Assembly (NCBI GenBank): GCA_031373785.1
Contig: JANMNE010000214.1
Span: 1-19,731 of the forward strand
Source: JAENVT01 sp031373785
GTDB taxonomy: Bacteria > Actinomycetota > Acidimicrobiia > Acidimicrobiales > Ilumatobacteraceae
Length of the DNA: 19,731 bases
Reading direction: 5' to 3'
Under the pieces are notes generated by a model that searched no databases, was not told the origin of the DNA, and was given only the letters and a program-made list of their open reading frames with translations. The position numbers were made by a program, and so were the translations under genes. Below, one piece after another: positions 13,604 through 19,731 of the stretch (positions are counted from its first letter, which is position 1; every line of letters begins with the position of its first letter).

Positions 13604-14596
13604 GTGCGAGTGATCATCTACGGGGCTGGTGCAGTTGGTAGTGCGATCGGCGGGCGCCTGCGCCAGGGTGGCGCCGATGTCGTCCTGGTCGCACGGGCGG
13701 CGCACGTCGCCGCCATCCGCGATGCCGGCTTGACCGTGCGATCGGCGCACGGCAGCGAGGTCGTCGAGATCGAGGCCGTCACCTCCATCGATCAGCTCGA
13801 ACCGACCGGCGACGACATCGTGCTGATCACCGCCAAGACCCAGGACACACCGCAGATCCATTCAGCGCTGTTCGACTGGGACCCGAACGTCTCGGTCGTC
13901 TGCGGCACCAACGGCGTGGAGCACGAACGCATGGCATTGCGCCGGTTCGCTCGCGTCTATGCGATGGTGATCCAGCTCCCCGCACAGTTCGAGAAGCCGG
14001 GCGAGGTGACCGTGCTGTGTGCGCCGTCGAACGCGATCCTCGATGTCGGCCGGTACCCATCGGGCATCGACGATACGGCAACCCACCTGGCCGCACTGAT
14101 CGATGCCTCACCGATGTTGCTGTCCGAGGCCGACGACGACGTGATGACCAAGAAGTACGCCAAACTGCTGGTCAATCTCGGCAACGTGGCCGATGCCGCT
14201 TGCGGGATCGCCGGCCGGCGTGCGCGAGTCACCGCAGCCGCCCTCGAGGAGGGTCAGCATGCATATCGCGCGGCAGGCATCCGATGGGAACAAACCGCAG
14301 AGCGCGTCGAGCACTACAAGCAGCGGGCCAAGACGATGCAGTTCGACATCCCCGAGGGCGACACGTTCATCGGCGGGTCGACGTGGCAGGGCCTGATGAA
14401 GGGCGCACCGACTCTCGAGACCGACTACTTCAACGGCGAGATCATCATGCTCGGCCGGTTGCACGGTGTGGCGACCCCGACCAACGAGTTCCTCCAGCAC
14501 TATGCGGCGCGCCTGCTGTGCGGCGATGTGCAAGCCGGCTCGGTCACCACCGATCAACTCGACGCCGAATGGCAGACCTGGTCGGCCACGGCGTGA
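13604..14596 (+). CDS. ketopantoate reductase (ApbA/PanE)-family oxidoreductase
   Basis: This 330-aa NADPH-dependent reductase-like protein has the Rossmann motif in VRVIIYGAGAVGSAIGG (GAGAVG, 7-12). It also has ITAKTQDT, CGTNGVEHERMAL, the YAKLLVN motif (K187 and N191, matching the catalytic Lys and Asn of PanE) and the C-terminal TETDYFNGEI-like block LETDYFNGEIIMLG. Family members reduce 2-dehydropantoate to pantoate (CoA synthesis), but many paralogues act on other 2-keto acids or hydroxy acids. The single-gene context does not decide between these. I chose GTG 13604 because an in-frame ATG at 13538 would translate through the hairpin. The 3' end is 4 nt from the convergent epoxide hydrolase stop. 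Confidence 0.85.
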   Translation: MRVIIYGAGAVGSAIGGRLRQGGADVVLVARAAHVAAIRDAGLTVRSAHGSEVVEIEAVTSIDQLEPTGDDIVLITAKTQDTPQIHSALFDWDPNVSVVCGTNGVEHERMALRRFARVYAMVIQLPAQFEKPGEVTVLCAPSNAILDVGRYPSGIDDTATHLAALIDASPMLLSEADDDVMTKKYAKLLVNLGNVADAACGIAGRRARVTAAALEEGQHAYRAAGIRWEQTAERVEHYKQRAKTMQFDIPEGDTFIGGSTWQGLMKGAPTLETDYFNGEIIMLGRLHGVATPTNEFLQHYAARLLCGDVQAGSVTTDQLDAEWQTWSATA

Positions 14597-14600
14597 TGGT

Positions 14601-15743
14601 TCAGCGGAACTGGCGGAAGCAGGTGCGGATGTCGTCGACGAACAGCTCGGGCTGCTCGAAGGCGGCGAAGTGGCCACCCTTGGGTTGTTCGGCCCAGTGG
14701 ACGATGTTCGGGTAGTCGGCTTCCATCCAGGCGCGCACCGGGGGCACGATCTCCTTCGGATACACCGTCACGCCGACCGGTACCGCCAGGTTGACCGGCC
14801 GCGGCTTGGCGAAGCTCTCCCAATAGATGCGCGCCGAGCTGGTGGCGCTGTTGGTCACCCAGTAGAGCATCACGTTGTCGAGGAGTTCGTCGCGGTCGAG
14901 CACGTTCTCGGGATGGCCATCGCAGTCGGTCCACGCCCAGAACTTCTCCAGGATCCACGCTGCCTGACCGGCCGGCGAGTCGGCCAAGCCGTACCCGACG
15001 GTCTGGGGGCGAGTGGCCTGCTGCTTCGAATAGCCGCTGTCCCACGCCTGGTAGTACTCGGCTCCCCTGATGGCCCGCTGCTCTTCCTCCGTCGGATCAC
15101 CGTCGAGCCGTGGTCGTGTGCCCATGGCGAGTGTGATGTGAATCGCTGCGCAGTGCTGCGGGTCTTGGCCGCCGATGGAACGCGTGACCGCCGAACCCCA
15201 GTCGCCACCTTGGGCGAAGTAGTGGTCGTAGCCGAGGCGAGCCATCAGCACCGCCCAGGCGTCGGCGATGCGACCGACCCCCCAACCGGTCGTGGTCGGT
15301 TTGCCCGAGAACCCGAAACCCGGAAGTGATGGGCAGATCACATGGAACGCGTCGGATGCCTGGCCGCCGTGTGAAGTCGGGTTCGTCAGCGGTTCGATGA
15401 TCTTGTGGAACTCGACGATCGAGCCTGGCCAGCCATGGGTGATCAGCAAGGGCCGTGCCTCGGGATGCGGCGAGCGCTGATGGACGAAATGGATGTCGAT
15501 GCCGTCGATCGTCGTGACGAACTGATCGAAGCGGTTCAGCAGCGTCTCGCGTGCCCGCCAGTCGTACCCGTTGCCCCAGTAGTGGCACATGTCCTGGATC
15601 CAGGCCAGCGGTGCGCCCTGGCTCCAGTCGTCGACCGGCTCGGCCTCTGGCCAGCGAGTGTGGGCCAGTCGACGACCGAGATCCTCGAGGACCTCGTCGG
15701 CAACGTCGATGCGAAACGGGCGGACGGCGGCGTCATCGGACAT
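14601..15743 (-). CDS. epoxide hydrolase (alpha/beta hydrolase with EHN domain)
   Basis: This 380-aa microsomal-type epoxide hydrolase opens epoxides to diols. The N-terminal EHN segment (about 1-110) starts VRPFRIDVADEVLEDL and includes LAHTRWPEAE, then the oxyanion motif HGWPG (103-107). The nucleophile is D181 in QGGDWGS, and the base is H358 in KGGHFAAFEQPE. The lid region carries the YYQAWDSGYSKQQ block usual for this group. Length and order are complete. Likely substrates are xenobiotic or lipid-derived epoxides; a juvenile-hormone-type name would be inheritance from annotation only. ATG 15743 lies 8 nt after a minus-strand TATGGT. The gene is 26 nt downstream of the tandem-GNAT stop. 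Confidence 0.93.
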   Translation of the reverse strand: MSDDAAVRPFRIDVADEVLEDLGRRLAHTRWPEAEPVDDWSQGAPLAWIQDMCHYWGNGYDWRARETLLNRFDQFVTTIDGIDIHFVHQRSPHPEARPLLITHGWPGSIVEFHKIIEPLTNPTSHGGQASDAFHVICPSLPGFGFSGKPTTTGWGVGRIADAWAVLMARLGYDHYFAQGGDWGSAVTRSIGGQDPQHCAAIHITLAMGTRPRLDGDPTEEEQRAIRGAEYYQAWDSGYSKQQATRPQTVGYGLADSPAGQAAWILEKFWAWTDCDGHPENVLDRDELLDNVMLYWVTNSATSSARIYWESFAKPRPVNLAVPVGVTVYPKEIVPPVRAWMEADYPNIVHWAEQPKGGHFAAFEQPELFVDDIRTCFRQFR

Positions 15744-15751
15744 GAACGCCG

Positions 15752-15757
15752 ACCATA
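15752..15757 (-). promoter_or_regulatory. -10-like hexamer TATGGT for epoxide hydrolase
   Basis: On the minus strand, TATGGT lies 8 nt before ATG 15743, inside the 26-nt gap to the upstream GNAT gene. It indicates a possible independent leaderless promoter. Confidence 0.38.
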
Positions 15758-15769
15758 CCGTTGGTCGGC

Positions 15770-16759
15770 TCAGGTCAACGGCTTGGCGTACGCGGCCTCA
15801 TAGGCGCGCAGTTCGAACCCCAGCTTGGTGTATAGCTGAAACGCCCCACCTGGGTTCTCGGTGTCGGCGCCCAAGGCCGCCTCGGTCATGCCCCTGGCCT
15901 TCAGTTCGCGAAGGCTGCCTGCCAGCAGCGATCCGGCGATGCCGCGATTGCGCCATGCAGCGTGCGTCGAGATGTACTCGGTGTAGCCGCGCAAGTACCC
16001 CATGGTCGCGTTCTCCTCGGCGTTGATGAAGCTCTTGACCTGGCCGACAACGGTGTCGCCGACCCAAGCGATCTTCCACAACGACTCGTCGCGCAGGGGG
16101 TCGTCGAGGAACTGCTGAGCGTCCTCCTCGGTCGTCTCCTTGAAGTCCCAATCGCCACGAAACGCCTCCCAATGCGCGTCGAAGATCGGGCGAAGCATCT
16201 CCGGTGTCACGGGTCGGATCTCGACCCCGTCAGGCAGCGGCAGATCGGGAACGTTCTCGAGATCCGGGCGCACCAGCAACGCAGCGAATCGCACAGGCCG
16301 ATAGCCGAGCGACTCCAGCCACGCGGCCTCCTGCGTCGACGGCAGCCCCGGTCCGGGGTGCGGTGCGTACGCCCGAAATCGAGGTTTGGTCACACCACTG
16401 GCCATCGGTCGCATGTGCGCTTCCTGCGCGGCGACGATCGCTCGAAACAGCGGCTCGGTCAGATGGGACGGACGCACCGGCGCGAACACCACATAGTCGC
16501 GAGAGCCGTCCTCGAGCTCGTCCCAGCTCGCCCGGACGTAGCCGACGGGCTCACCATCGGAGTGCTCGATCACTGCGATGTCGGTCATCGGATCGCAGTT
16601 GGTGAGGTTGGCGTAGGCGACATCCATCTGGTCGGCGGCGACCATCTCCGGATTGCCGCCGTGCTGGCGATACTCGTTGAGAATCGACGCCATCGCCGGG
16701 TGATCGGCAGTGCCCCGATAGGACCGGGTCACGTACGGTTCTGGCAGGTCCATCCTCAC
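15770..16759 (-). CDS. two-domain GNAT acetyltransferase (MshD-like layout)
   Basis: This protein of about 329 residues has two GNAT-like halves. The C-terminal half has the acetyl-CoA motif RNRGIAGSLLAGSLRELKARG and the LYTKLGFE block. The N-terminal half (YVTRSYRGTADHPAMASIL to the LESLGYRP segment) looks like a degenerate GNAT. This layout resembles mycothiol synthase (MshD) and related tandem GNATs, but I see no specific signature that would justify that name. It might acetylate an amine or be an uncharacterised paralogue. GTG 16759 lies 6 nt after a minus-strand TACGGT and is the preferred leaderless start; ATG 16753 is in frame two codons later. It precedes the epoxide hydrolase gene on the same strand. 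Confidence 0.83.
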   Translation of the reverse strand: MRMDLPEPYVTRSYRGTADHPAMASILNEYRQHGGNPEMVAADQMDVAYANLTNCDPMTDIAVIEHSDGEPVGYVRASWDELEDGSRDYVVFAPVRPSHLTEPLFRAIVAAQEAHMRPMASGVTKPRFRAYAPHPGPGLPSTQEAAWLESLGYRPVRFAALLVRPDLENVPDLPLPDGVEIRPVTPEMLRPIFDAHWEAFRGDWDFKETTEEDAQQFLDDPLRDESLWKIAWVGDTVVGQVKSFINAEENATMGYLRGYTEYISTHAAWRNRGIAGSLLAGSLRELKARGMTEAALGADTENPGGAFQLYTKLGFELRAYEAAYAKPLT

Positions 16760-16765
16760 GACATG

Positions 16766-16771
16766 ACCGTA
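16766..16771 (-). promoter_or_regulatory. -10-like hexamer TACGGT for the tandem-GNAT gene
   Basis: On the minus strand, TACGGT lies 6 nt before GTG 16759 and 12 nt before ATG 16753. No Shine-Dalgarno sequence is visible at a useful distance, which favours the GTG start. Confidence 0.35.
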
Positions 16772-16821
16772 CTCGTCGCCGCCAAGCGACCTGGGCGAAT
16801 TTCGTGTGGGGAGTGGATCGG

Positions 16822-16827
16822 TACGAT
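16822..16827 (+). promoter_or_regulatory. -10-like hexamer TACGAT within a small palindrome
   Basis: TACGAT lies 8 nt before ATG 16836. It sits within GATCG-GTA-CGATC (16816-16828), a 5-bp-arm inverted repeat that could be a regulator site or chance. Confidence 0.38.
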
Positions 16828-16835
16828 CGGGCCTC

Positions 16836-17051
16836 ATGACGAGTCCTGAGTGTTCACACCTCGACAGCATCGTGGTCGACGTCGCCCCGTCGTCGAATGG
16901 TTGCGAGGATTGTCTGCGCATCGGCAGCCACTGGATGCACCTTCGACGGTGCACGTCGTGCGGCCTTATCGGCTGCGACTGGCTGTGGTGCTATCTCGAC
17001 GAGATCGGCTTCGAGATCTTGTCCATGCGTCCGAGCCCGGCACACCAGTGA
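16836..17051 (+). CDS. internally shortened UBP-type zinc finger protein, 71 aa
   Basis: The N-terminal half matches bacterial UBP-type zinc finger proteins: ECSHLD (C6, H8), GCEDC (C23, C26) and the CTSCGLIGC block (C39, C42, C47). In the usual family this is followed by about 25-30 residues with several His zinc ligands (HATxHFxxTGHP type) before a DWxWCYxDE tail. Here the sequence jumps directly from GLIGC to DWLWCYLDE in frame, so the second ligand set is missing. The frame is intact. It is either a minimal variant with one zinc site or a product of an in-frame deletion. Bacterial members have no firm function that I know. ATG 16836 is supported by the TACGAT hexamer 8 nt upstream; an in-frame ATG at 16806 is less likely. 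Confidence 0.75.
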   Translation: MTSPECSHLDSIVVDVAPSSNGCEDCLRIGSHWMHLRRCTSCGLIGCDWLWCYLDEIGFEILSMRPSPAHQ

Positions 17052-17076
17052 CCCTGAGAGGGACTGCCGGACAGTG

Positions 17077-17718
17077 CTACTTGGTCGTCTTGCGATGCGG
17101 CAGGGCGAGTGTCAGCACGCCGAGGCCGACGAGGATGCTGCCTTCCGCGTAGCGGCTGGCTCGTAGTCGCGTGACGCGACCGCTGAGTCGAGCCCCGAGG
17201 TGTGCGCCGACCAGCACGTACATGCTGTCCGAGCACAGCCCCAGCAGGATGTAGACCACGCCGAGGGCAAGCGTCTGTGACCAGATCGCTCCGTTCCCGC
17301 GTTGGACGAACTGCGGAAGGAAGGCGAGAAAGAACAACGCGACCTTGGGGTTGAGCAGGTTGACGACGAAGGCCTCGGCGAACAAGCGCTTCGGGGGCCG
17401 AGCGGTCGGCGTCGCCACGTCGTGCCGATCGCGGGCGGAGCGAAGCGAGCGCACACCGAGCACGATCAGGTAAAAGCCGCCCACGACCTTCACAGCGGTG
17501 AATGCGATCGACGAGGCGAGCACAACGGCCGAGAGCCCCGCGACGGCGGCCACCACGTGCACCATCGATGCGGTGTGAACGCCCAGCACCGACACGAAGC
17601 CGGCACGCCGGCCCTGCGCCCCACTCCGGGCGACGATGAACAGCACGGCCGGGCCGGGGATGACCAACAGAACGATGGACGCAGCGATGAACACCGGAAG
17701 GGTGGAGAGCGATGGCAC
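17077..17718 (-). CDS. LysE/RhtB-family amino acid exporter
   Basis: This 213-aa membrane protein has about six hydrophobic helices and the family landmarks IPGPAVLFIVARSGAQGRRAG (12th residue onward region), FYLIVLGVRSLR and NLLNPKVALFFLAFLPQFV. The family exports amino acids such as lysine, threonine or homoserine lactone; the substrate here is not predictable. The GTG start at 17718 lies 7 nt after a minus-strand TATCGT and gives MPSLSTLPVFIAASIVLL when initiated. It lies downstream of the WS/DGAT gene with a 70-nt gap. The 3' end converges on the zinc finger gene with a 25-nt gap holding only two tiny 4-bp inverted repeats. Confidence 0.93.
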   Translation of the reverse strand: MPSLSTLPVFIAASIVLLVIPGPAVLFIVARSGAQGRRAGFVSVLGVHTASMVHVVAAVAGLSAVVLASSIAFTAVKVVGGFYLIVLGVRSLRSARDRHDVATPTARPPKRLFAEAFVVNLLNPKVALFFLAFLPQFVQRGNGAIWSQTLALGVVYILLGLCSDSMYVLVGAHLGARLSGRVTRLRASRYAEGSILVGLGVLTLALPHRKTTK

Positions 17719-17725
17719 GAGCCAG

Positions 17726-17731
17726 ACGATA
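17726..17731 (-). promoter_or_regulatory. -10-like hexamer TATCGT for the LysE-type gene
   Basis: On the minus strand, TATCGT lies 7 nt before GTG 17718 with no Shine-Dalgarno sequence. It is the same hexamer seen before the crotonase and the first quinone reductase genes. Confidence 0.4.
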
Positions 17732-17788
17732 TGCGCCAGTCACGACCCTCGGCCTGGTGATTTGACCCGTCGTCTTGGTCGGCTTGCG

Positions 17789-19159
17789 TCAGCTGGCCAA
17801 GCCGAGCACACGCAAGTTGGCGCGCACTGCCGGCTTTGCCCAGGTCGAGGCCAGGGCGGCCATCTCCACGATCGCCTCGTCGAGGCAGCGCATGAACAGG
17901 TGCCGGGAGTCAACCGCCGCGGCGACCGTGGTGACGCCCAGGTGGACCGTGTTGTCATAGCTGAACAAGGTGATGTTGAGAGCTGCTCCGGCCGGAGGGC
18001 CGAACGCGTAGAACTCCTGAACGTGCTCGCCGGCCAGGTACAACGGGCATGGCGGGCCGGCGACGTTGGAGGCCAGGACGTCGACGCCTTTCATCATCCC
18101 GCCGATGACGCGCCGTGAGATCGGCACGCCGAGGCGCTGGATGGCGGCCGACACGGAGTTGACCCAGCGCAACGCCGGCTCCTGTCGCACTGCGGCGAGA
18201 TGCTTGCTGACGCGCCGAAGGCGGCCCTCCGTGGTGTCGTCGCCGACGTCCATCACGATCCGGGCCGGTACGAACTGGTTGCCGGCGCGATCCGCCGTGG
18301 CCGCGTCGCGGATGTTGATCGGCATGTGGATGCGGACCTGGTCGCAGGAGACCCCGCTCCGTTCGTGGTAGCGGTCGAGGGTGTCGAGTACGAGACCGAT
18401 GAACGCATCGTTGAGGCTTCCGCCTGCCTGCTTGCCGGCGCATCGCAGGGTGTCGAGCGGCAACGCCTTGGTGTCGAGGCACAGCTCGGCCGATCGACCC
18501 GTCATCAGCGTGCTCATGGGCTTTCGGTTCGGCATCACCAGCTTGATGATCGAAACGGCGCTGCGGAAGGTATTCCGGATCGTTGCGACCGGGTGGAGCA
18601 CGAGGTTGCTCACGTGCCGCGGCGCACGCGTGATCGGCGCCGGAACTGTCACCACATCGGCGAGCGCCAGCCGGTGTCGCGGGTTGGGCTCGAGGTCGGC
18701 GAGCGCGGCGAGCATCAGCATCAGCCCGACGCCGTCGGCGATGGCGTGGTGCAGCTTCAACACCAGCGCACCGCGTCCGTCGGCCAATCCGGAGAAGATA
18801 CCCAGTTGCCACAGCGGTCGAGACCGGTCGAAGGGTTCGCGGACCCAGGTCTGGGCTCGGGACATCACGTCGTCTCGGTCAGCGTCGCCACCGAGGTCCT
18901 CATACTGGTAGTGGGCGTCGGCGTCGAACCGATCAGCCGCCACCCACCGCGGTCGTGGTCGGTCGTCGAGGACCCGCTGCCGCAATCGCGGCAGCTGACT
19001 GACCATCCGCTCCACCGTGCCGTGCATCCGCTCGGGTGACGGAGGACGCTGCAGGAACCACACACTCATCACCGTCGAACGCAACTGAGGGTCCTTCTCG
19101 ATGTGCCAGATCAGCGCATCGCTGCTGCTCATGGTCTCGTCGTAGGTGATTCTGCTCAT
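17789..19159 (-). CDS. wax ester synthase/diacylglycerol acyltransferase (WS/DGAT) family
   Basis: This 456-aa enzyme uses acyl-CoA to esterify fatty alcohols or diacylglycerol, making wax esters or triacylglycerol storage lipid at the membrane or lipid-body surface. The active-site motif HHAIADG is at residues 137-143 (H137, H138, D142). The C-terminal half has the family SNVAGPPCPLYLAG and LFSYDNTVHLG blocks, plus the NIRD block after MPI. Length is typical. I chose ATG 19159 because MSRITYDETMSSSDALIW is the normal N-terminus and GGAGAGG precedes it by 4 nt; an in-frame ATG lies at 19183. The gene may be co-transcribed with the LysE-type gene. Context does not decide between wax ester and triacylglycerol products. 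Confidence 0.93.
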   Translation of the reverse strand: MSRITYDETMSSSDALIWHIEKDPQLRSTVMSVWFLQRPPSPERMHGTVERMVSQLPRLRQRVLDDRPRPRWVAADRFDADAHYQYEDLGGDADRDDVMSRAQTWVREPFDRSRPLWQLGIFSGLADGRGALVLKLHHAIADGVGLMLMLAALADLEPNPRHRLALADVVTVPAPITRAPRHVSNLVLHPVATIRNTFRSAVSIIKLVMPNRKPMSTLMTGRSAELCLDTKALPLDTLRCAGKQAGGSLNDAFIGLVLDTLDRYHERSGVSCDQVRIHMPINIRDAATADRAGNQFVPARIVMDVGDDTTEGRLRRVSKHLAAVRQEPALRWVNSVSAAIQRLGVPISRRVIGGMMKGVDVLASNVAGPPCPLYLAGEHVQEFYAFGPPAGAALNITLFSYDNTVHLGVTTVAAAVDSRHLFMRCLDEAIVEMAALASTWAKPAVRANLRVLGLAS

Positions 19160-19244
19160 GAGCCCTCTCCAAGATCGCATCACAGAGTGCAGCCTCTGGC
19201 GAGGTCACAAACTTGTATCGGCACGAAGTTGCCGGTGATTGAGC

Positions 19245-19280
19245 CATTGCCTCAGGGGAATGCCCAACAGTGAGGCAATG
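19245..19280. repeat. 10-bp-arm inverted repeat
   Basis: CATTGCCTCA (19245-19254) is perfectly inverted at 19271-19280 with a 16-nt spacer. It lies between divergent genes, so it cannot terminate either one. An operator or a structured leader element is possible. Confidence 0.45.
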
Positions 19281-19457
19281 CTAACCCCTGCCAATACCTT
19301 CGTGCAGGTGAAGAGTGTCGCTGTGGGTGCAGACGGCTCCCGTCGCAGGGTGCCAAGTTCGTGCGTGAGTCTGCGGGCCGGCGACACGGCTTCGGCTGTA
19401 GTCCGGGTCTGCCTGCGGCTTTTCCGAGGCGGAGGCTTCAAGTTCAGCGTGCAAGAC

Positions 19458-19486
19458 GACGATCAACTCGACCGAGATTGATCGTC
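19458..19486. repeat. 9-bp-arm inverted repeat with extended stem
   Basis: GACGATCAA (19458-19466) is perfectly inverted as TTGATCGTC (19478-19486). The stem can extend by CTC/GAG with one bulged A and a GACC loop. There is no T-tract after it. It lies about 90 nt before the cold-shock start codon. Confidence 0.45.
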
Positions 19487-19537
19487 CGACGCGCGCCAGT
19501 CGGAGAAAGCGTGTCTCGAGCAGATAGCGTCGTGGCA

Positions 19538-19549
19538 GCCGTCGACGGC
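19538..19549. repeat. 12-bp perfect palindrome in the cold-shock gene leader
   Basis: GCCGTCGACGGC is a self-complementary 12-mer 27 nt before the cold-shock ATG. It could be a protein-binding site or a short mRNA stem near the ribosome site. Confidence 0.4.
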
Positions 19550-19576
19550 GGCTCATCTTGTTGAAGGAAAAAGGCA

Positions 19577-19731
19577 ATGGCCACAGGCACCGTAAAGTTT
19601 TTCAATGCCGAGAAGGGTTTCGGCTTCATCTCGCGAGAGGGTGGCAGCGACGTGTTCGTCCACTTCTCCAATATCGAAGGCAGTGGCTACAAGTCGCTCA
19701 ACGAGGGCGACACCGTTGAGTTCGAAGTCGC
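19577..19731 (+). CDS. cspA: cold-shock protein, CspA family (runs off right edge)
   Basis: The first 51 codons read MATGTVKFFNAEKGFGFISR and continue with GGSDVFVHFS. They contain RNP1 (KGFGFI, 13-18) and RNP2 (VFVHFS, about 26-31), the nucleic-acid-binding motifs of the five-strand OB-fold cold-shock domain. It is a small RNA chaperone that melts mRNA structure. The gene is cut off by the window edge at about three quarters of the usual 65-70 residues. ATG 19577 is preceded by the purine-rich AAGGAAAAAGG, the strongest ribosome site in the window. This fits a highly translated gene. Confidence 0.97.
   Translation, partial: MATGTVKFFNAEKGFGFISREGGSDVFVHFSNIEGSGYKSLNEGDTVEFEV

Larger units (their letters stand above)
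19160..19576. other. 417-nt intergenic region between WS/DGAT and the cold-shock gene
   Basis: This is the longest gene-free stretch. The left 40 nt hold the WS/DGAT ribosome site (GGAGAGG, minus strand). Several inverted repeats occupy the rest (listed separately). Two overlapping frames of about 80 codons exist on opposite strands, but neither has a ribosome site or protein-like composition. I see no convincing -35/-10 pair. TAGCGT at 19525-19530 is a possible cold-shock gene -10, leaving a leader of about 40 nt. Confidence 0.5.

Noticed and set aside
17052..17075. Two tiny inverted repeats between the zinc finger and LysE-type genes
   Set aside because: The arms are only 4 bp and there is no T-tract, so this is likely chance rather than a terminator.
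19205..19481. Two frames of about 80 codons, one on each strand
   Set aside because: No ribosome site, no leaderless hexamer at the right distance and no recognisable motif. They overlap each other and the inverted repeats.
1..19731. Mobile elements, CRISPR arrays, tRNA or rRNA genes, toxin-antitoxin or defence genes
   Set aside because: None was seen in a by-eye reading of both strands. No transposase or integrase motifs, regularly spaced repeats or cloverleaf-like sequences were recognised.

Overview
This is about 19.7 kb of gene-dense, high-GC chromosomal DNA with very short intergenic gaps, frequent 1-4 nt gene overlaps and many GTG/TTG starts. The gene set (branched-chain keto acid dehydrogenase, WS/DGAT-type acyltransferase, LanP-like secreted S8 protease, tandem GNAT proteins, a small CPGC/HWHKACW zinc protein) points to an actinobacterium. 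An Acidimicrobiia-like organism is my best guess, made from general gene style and not from a search. I see no tRNA, rRNA, CRISPR array, transposase, integrase or phage gene. The window looks like ordinary chromosomal housekeeping and catabolic territory.

Layout. (1) 1-671, minus: a three-gene cluster of a 36-aa membrane microprotein, a small Cys/His zinc-binding protein and a PlsC-like acyltransferase that runs off the left edge. (2) 695-2341, plus: an enoyl-CoA hydratase/isomerase-family protein and a secreted, C-terminally anchored protein with a possible netrin-like fold. (3) 2343-3029, minus: ribulose-phosphate 3-epimerase. (4) 3081-4253, plus: a TrmA/RlmD-type Fe-S RNA methyltransferase. 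(5) 4222-5432, minus: two tandem paralogous flavodoxin-fold quinone reductases, divergent from (6) an MFS transporter at 5473-6684. (7) 6642-11632, minus: a five-gene run, E1alpha-E1beta-E2 of a branched-chain 2-oxo acid dehydrogenase followed by a RimJ/RimL-type GNAT and an SDR. (8) 11794-13524, plus: a secreted subtilisin-like protease followed by a strong hairpin. (9) 13604-14596, plus: a ketopantoate reductase-like protein. (10) 14601-16759, minus: an epoxide hydrolase and a tandem-GNAT protein. (11) 16836-17051, plus: an internally shortened UBP-type zinc finger protein. (12) 17077-19159, minus: a LysE-type exporter and a WS/DGAT acyltransferase. (13) 19577 to the right edge, plus: a cold-shock protein preceded by a 417-bp intergenic region with several inverted repeats.

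Functional themes are acyl-CoA, branched-chain and lipid metabolism (BCKDH, crotonase, PlsC, WS/DGAT, epoxide hydrolase), redox and detoxification (quinone reductases, MFS, SDR), and small zinc proteins. The most consistent non-coding signal is a TANNNT -10-like hexamer placed 4-9 nt upstream of the start codon of nearly every first gene, usually with no Shine-Dalgarno sequence. That pattern implies widespread leaderless transcription. I found no convincing novel multi-gene system. The best leads are the microprotein cluster, the zinc finger lacking its second half, the interleaved palindromes in the quinone reductase/MFS divergent promoter, and the structured region upstream of the cold-shock gene.
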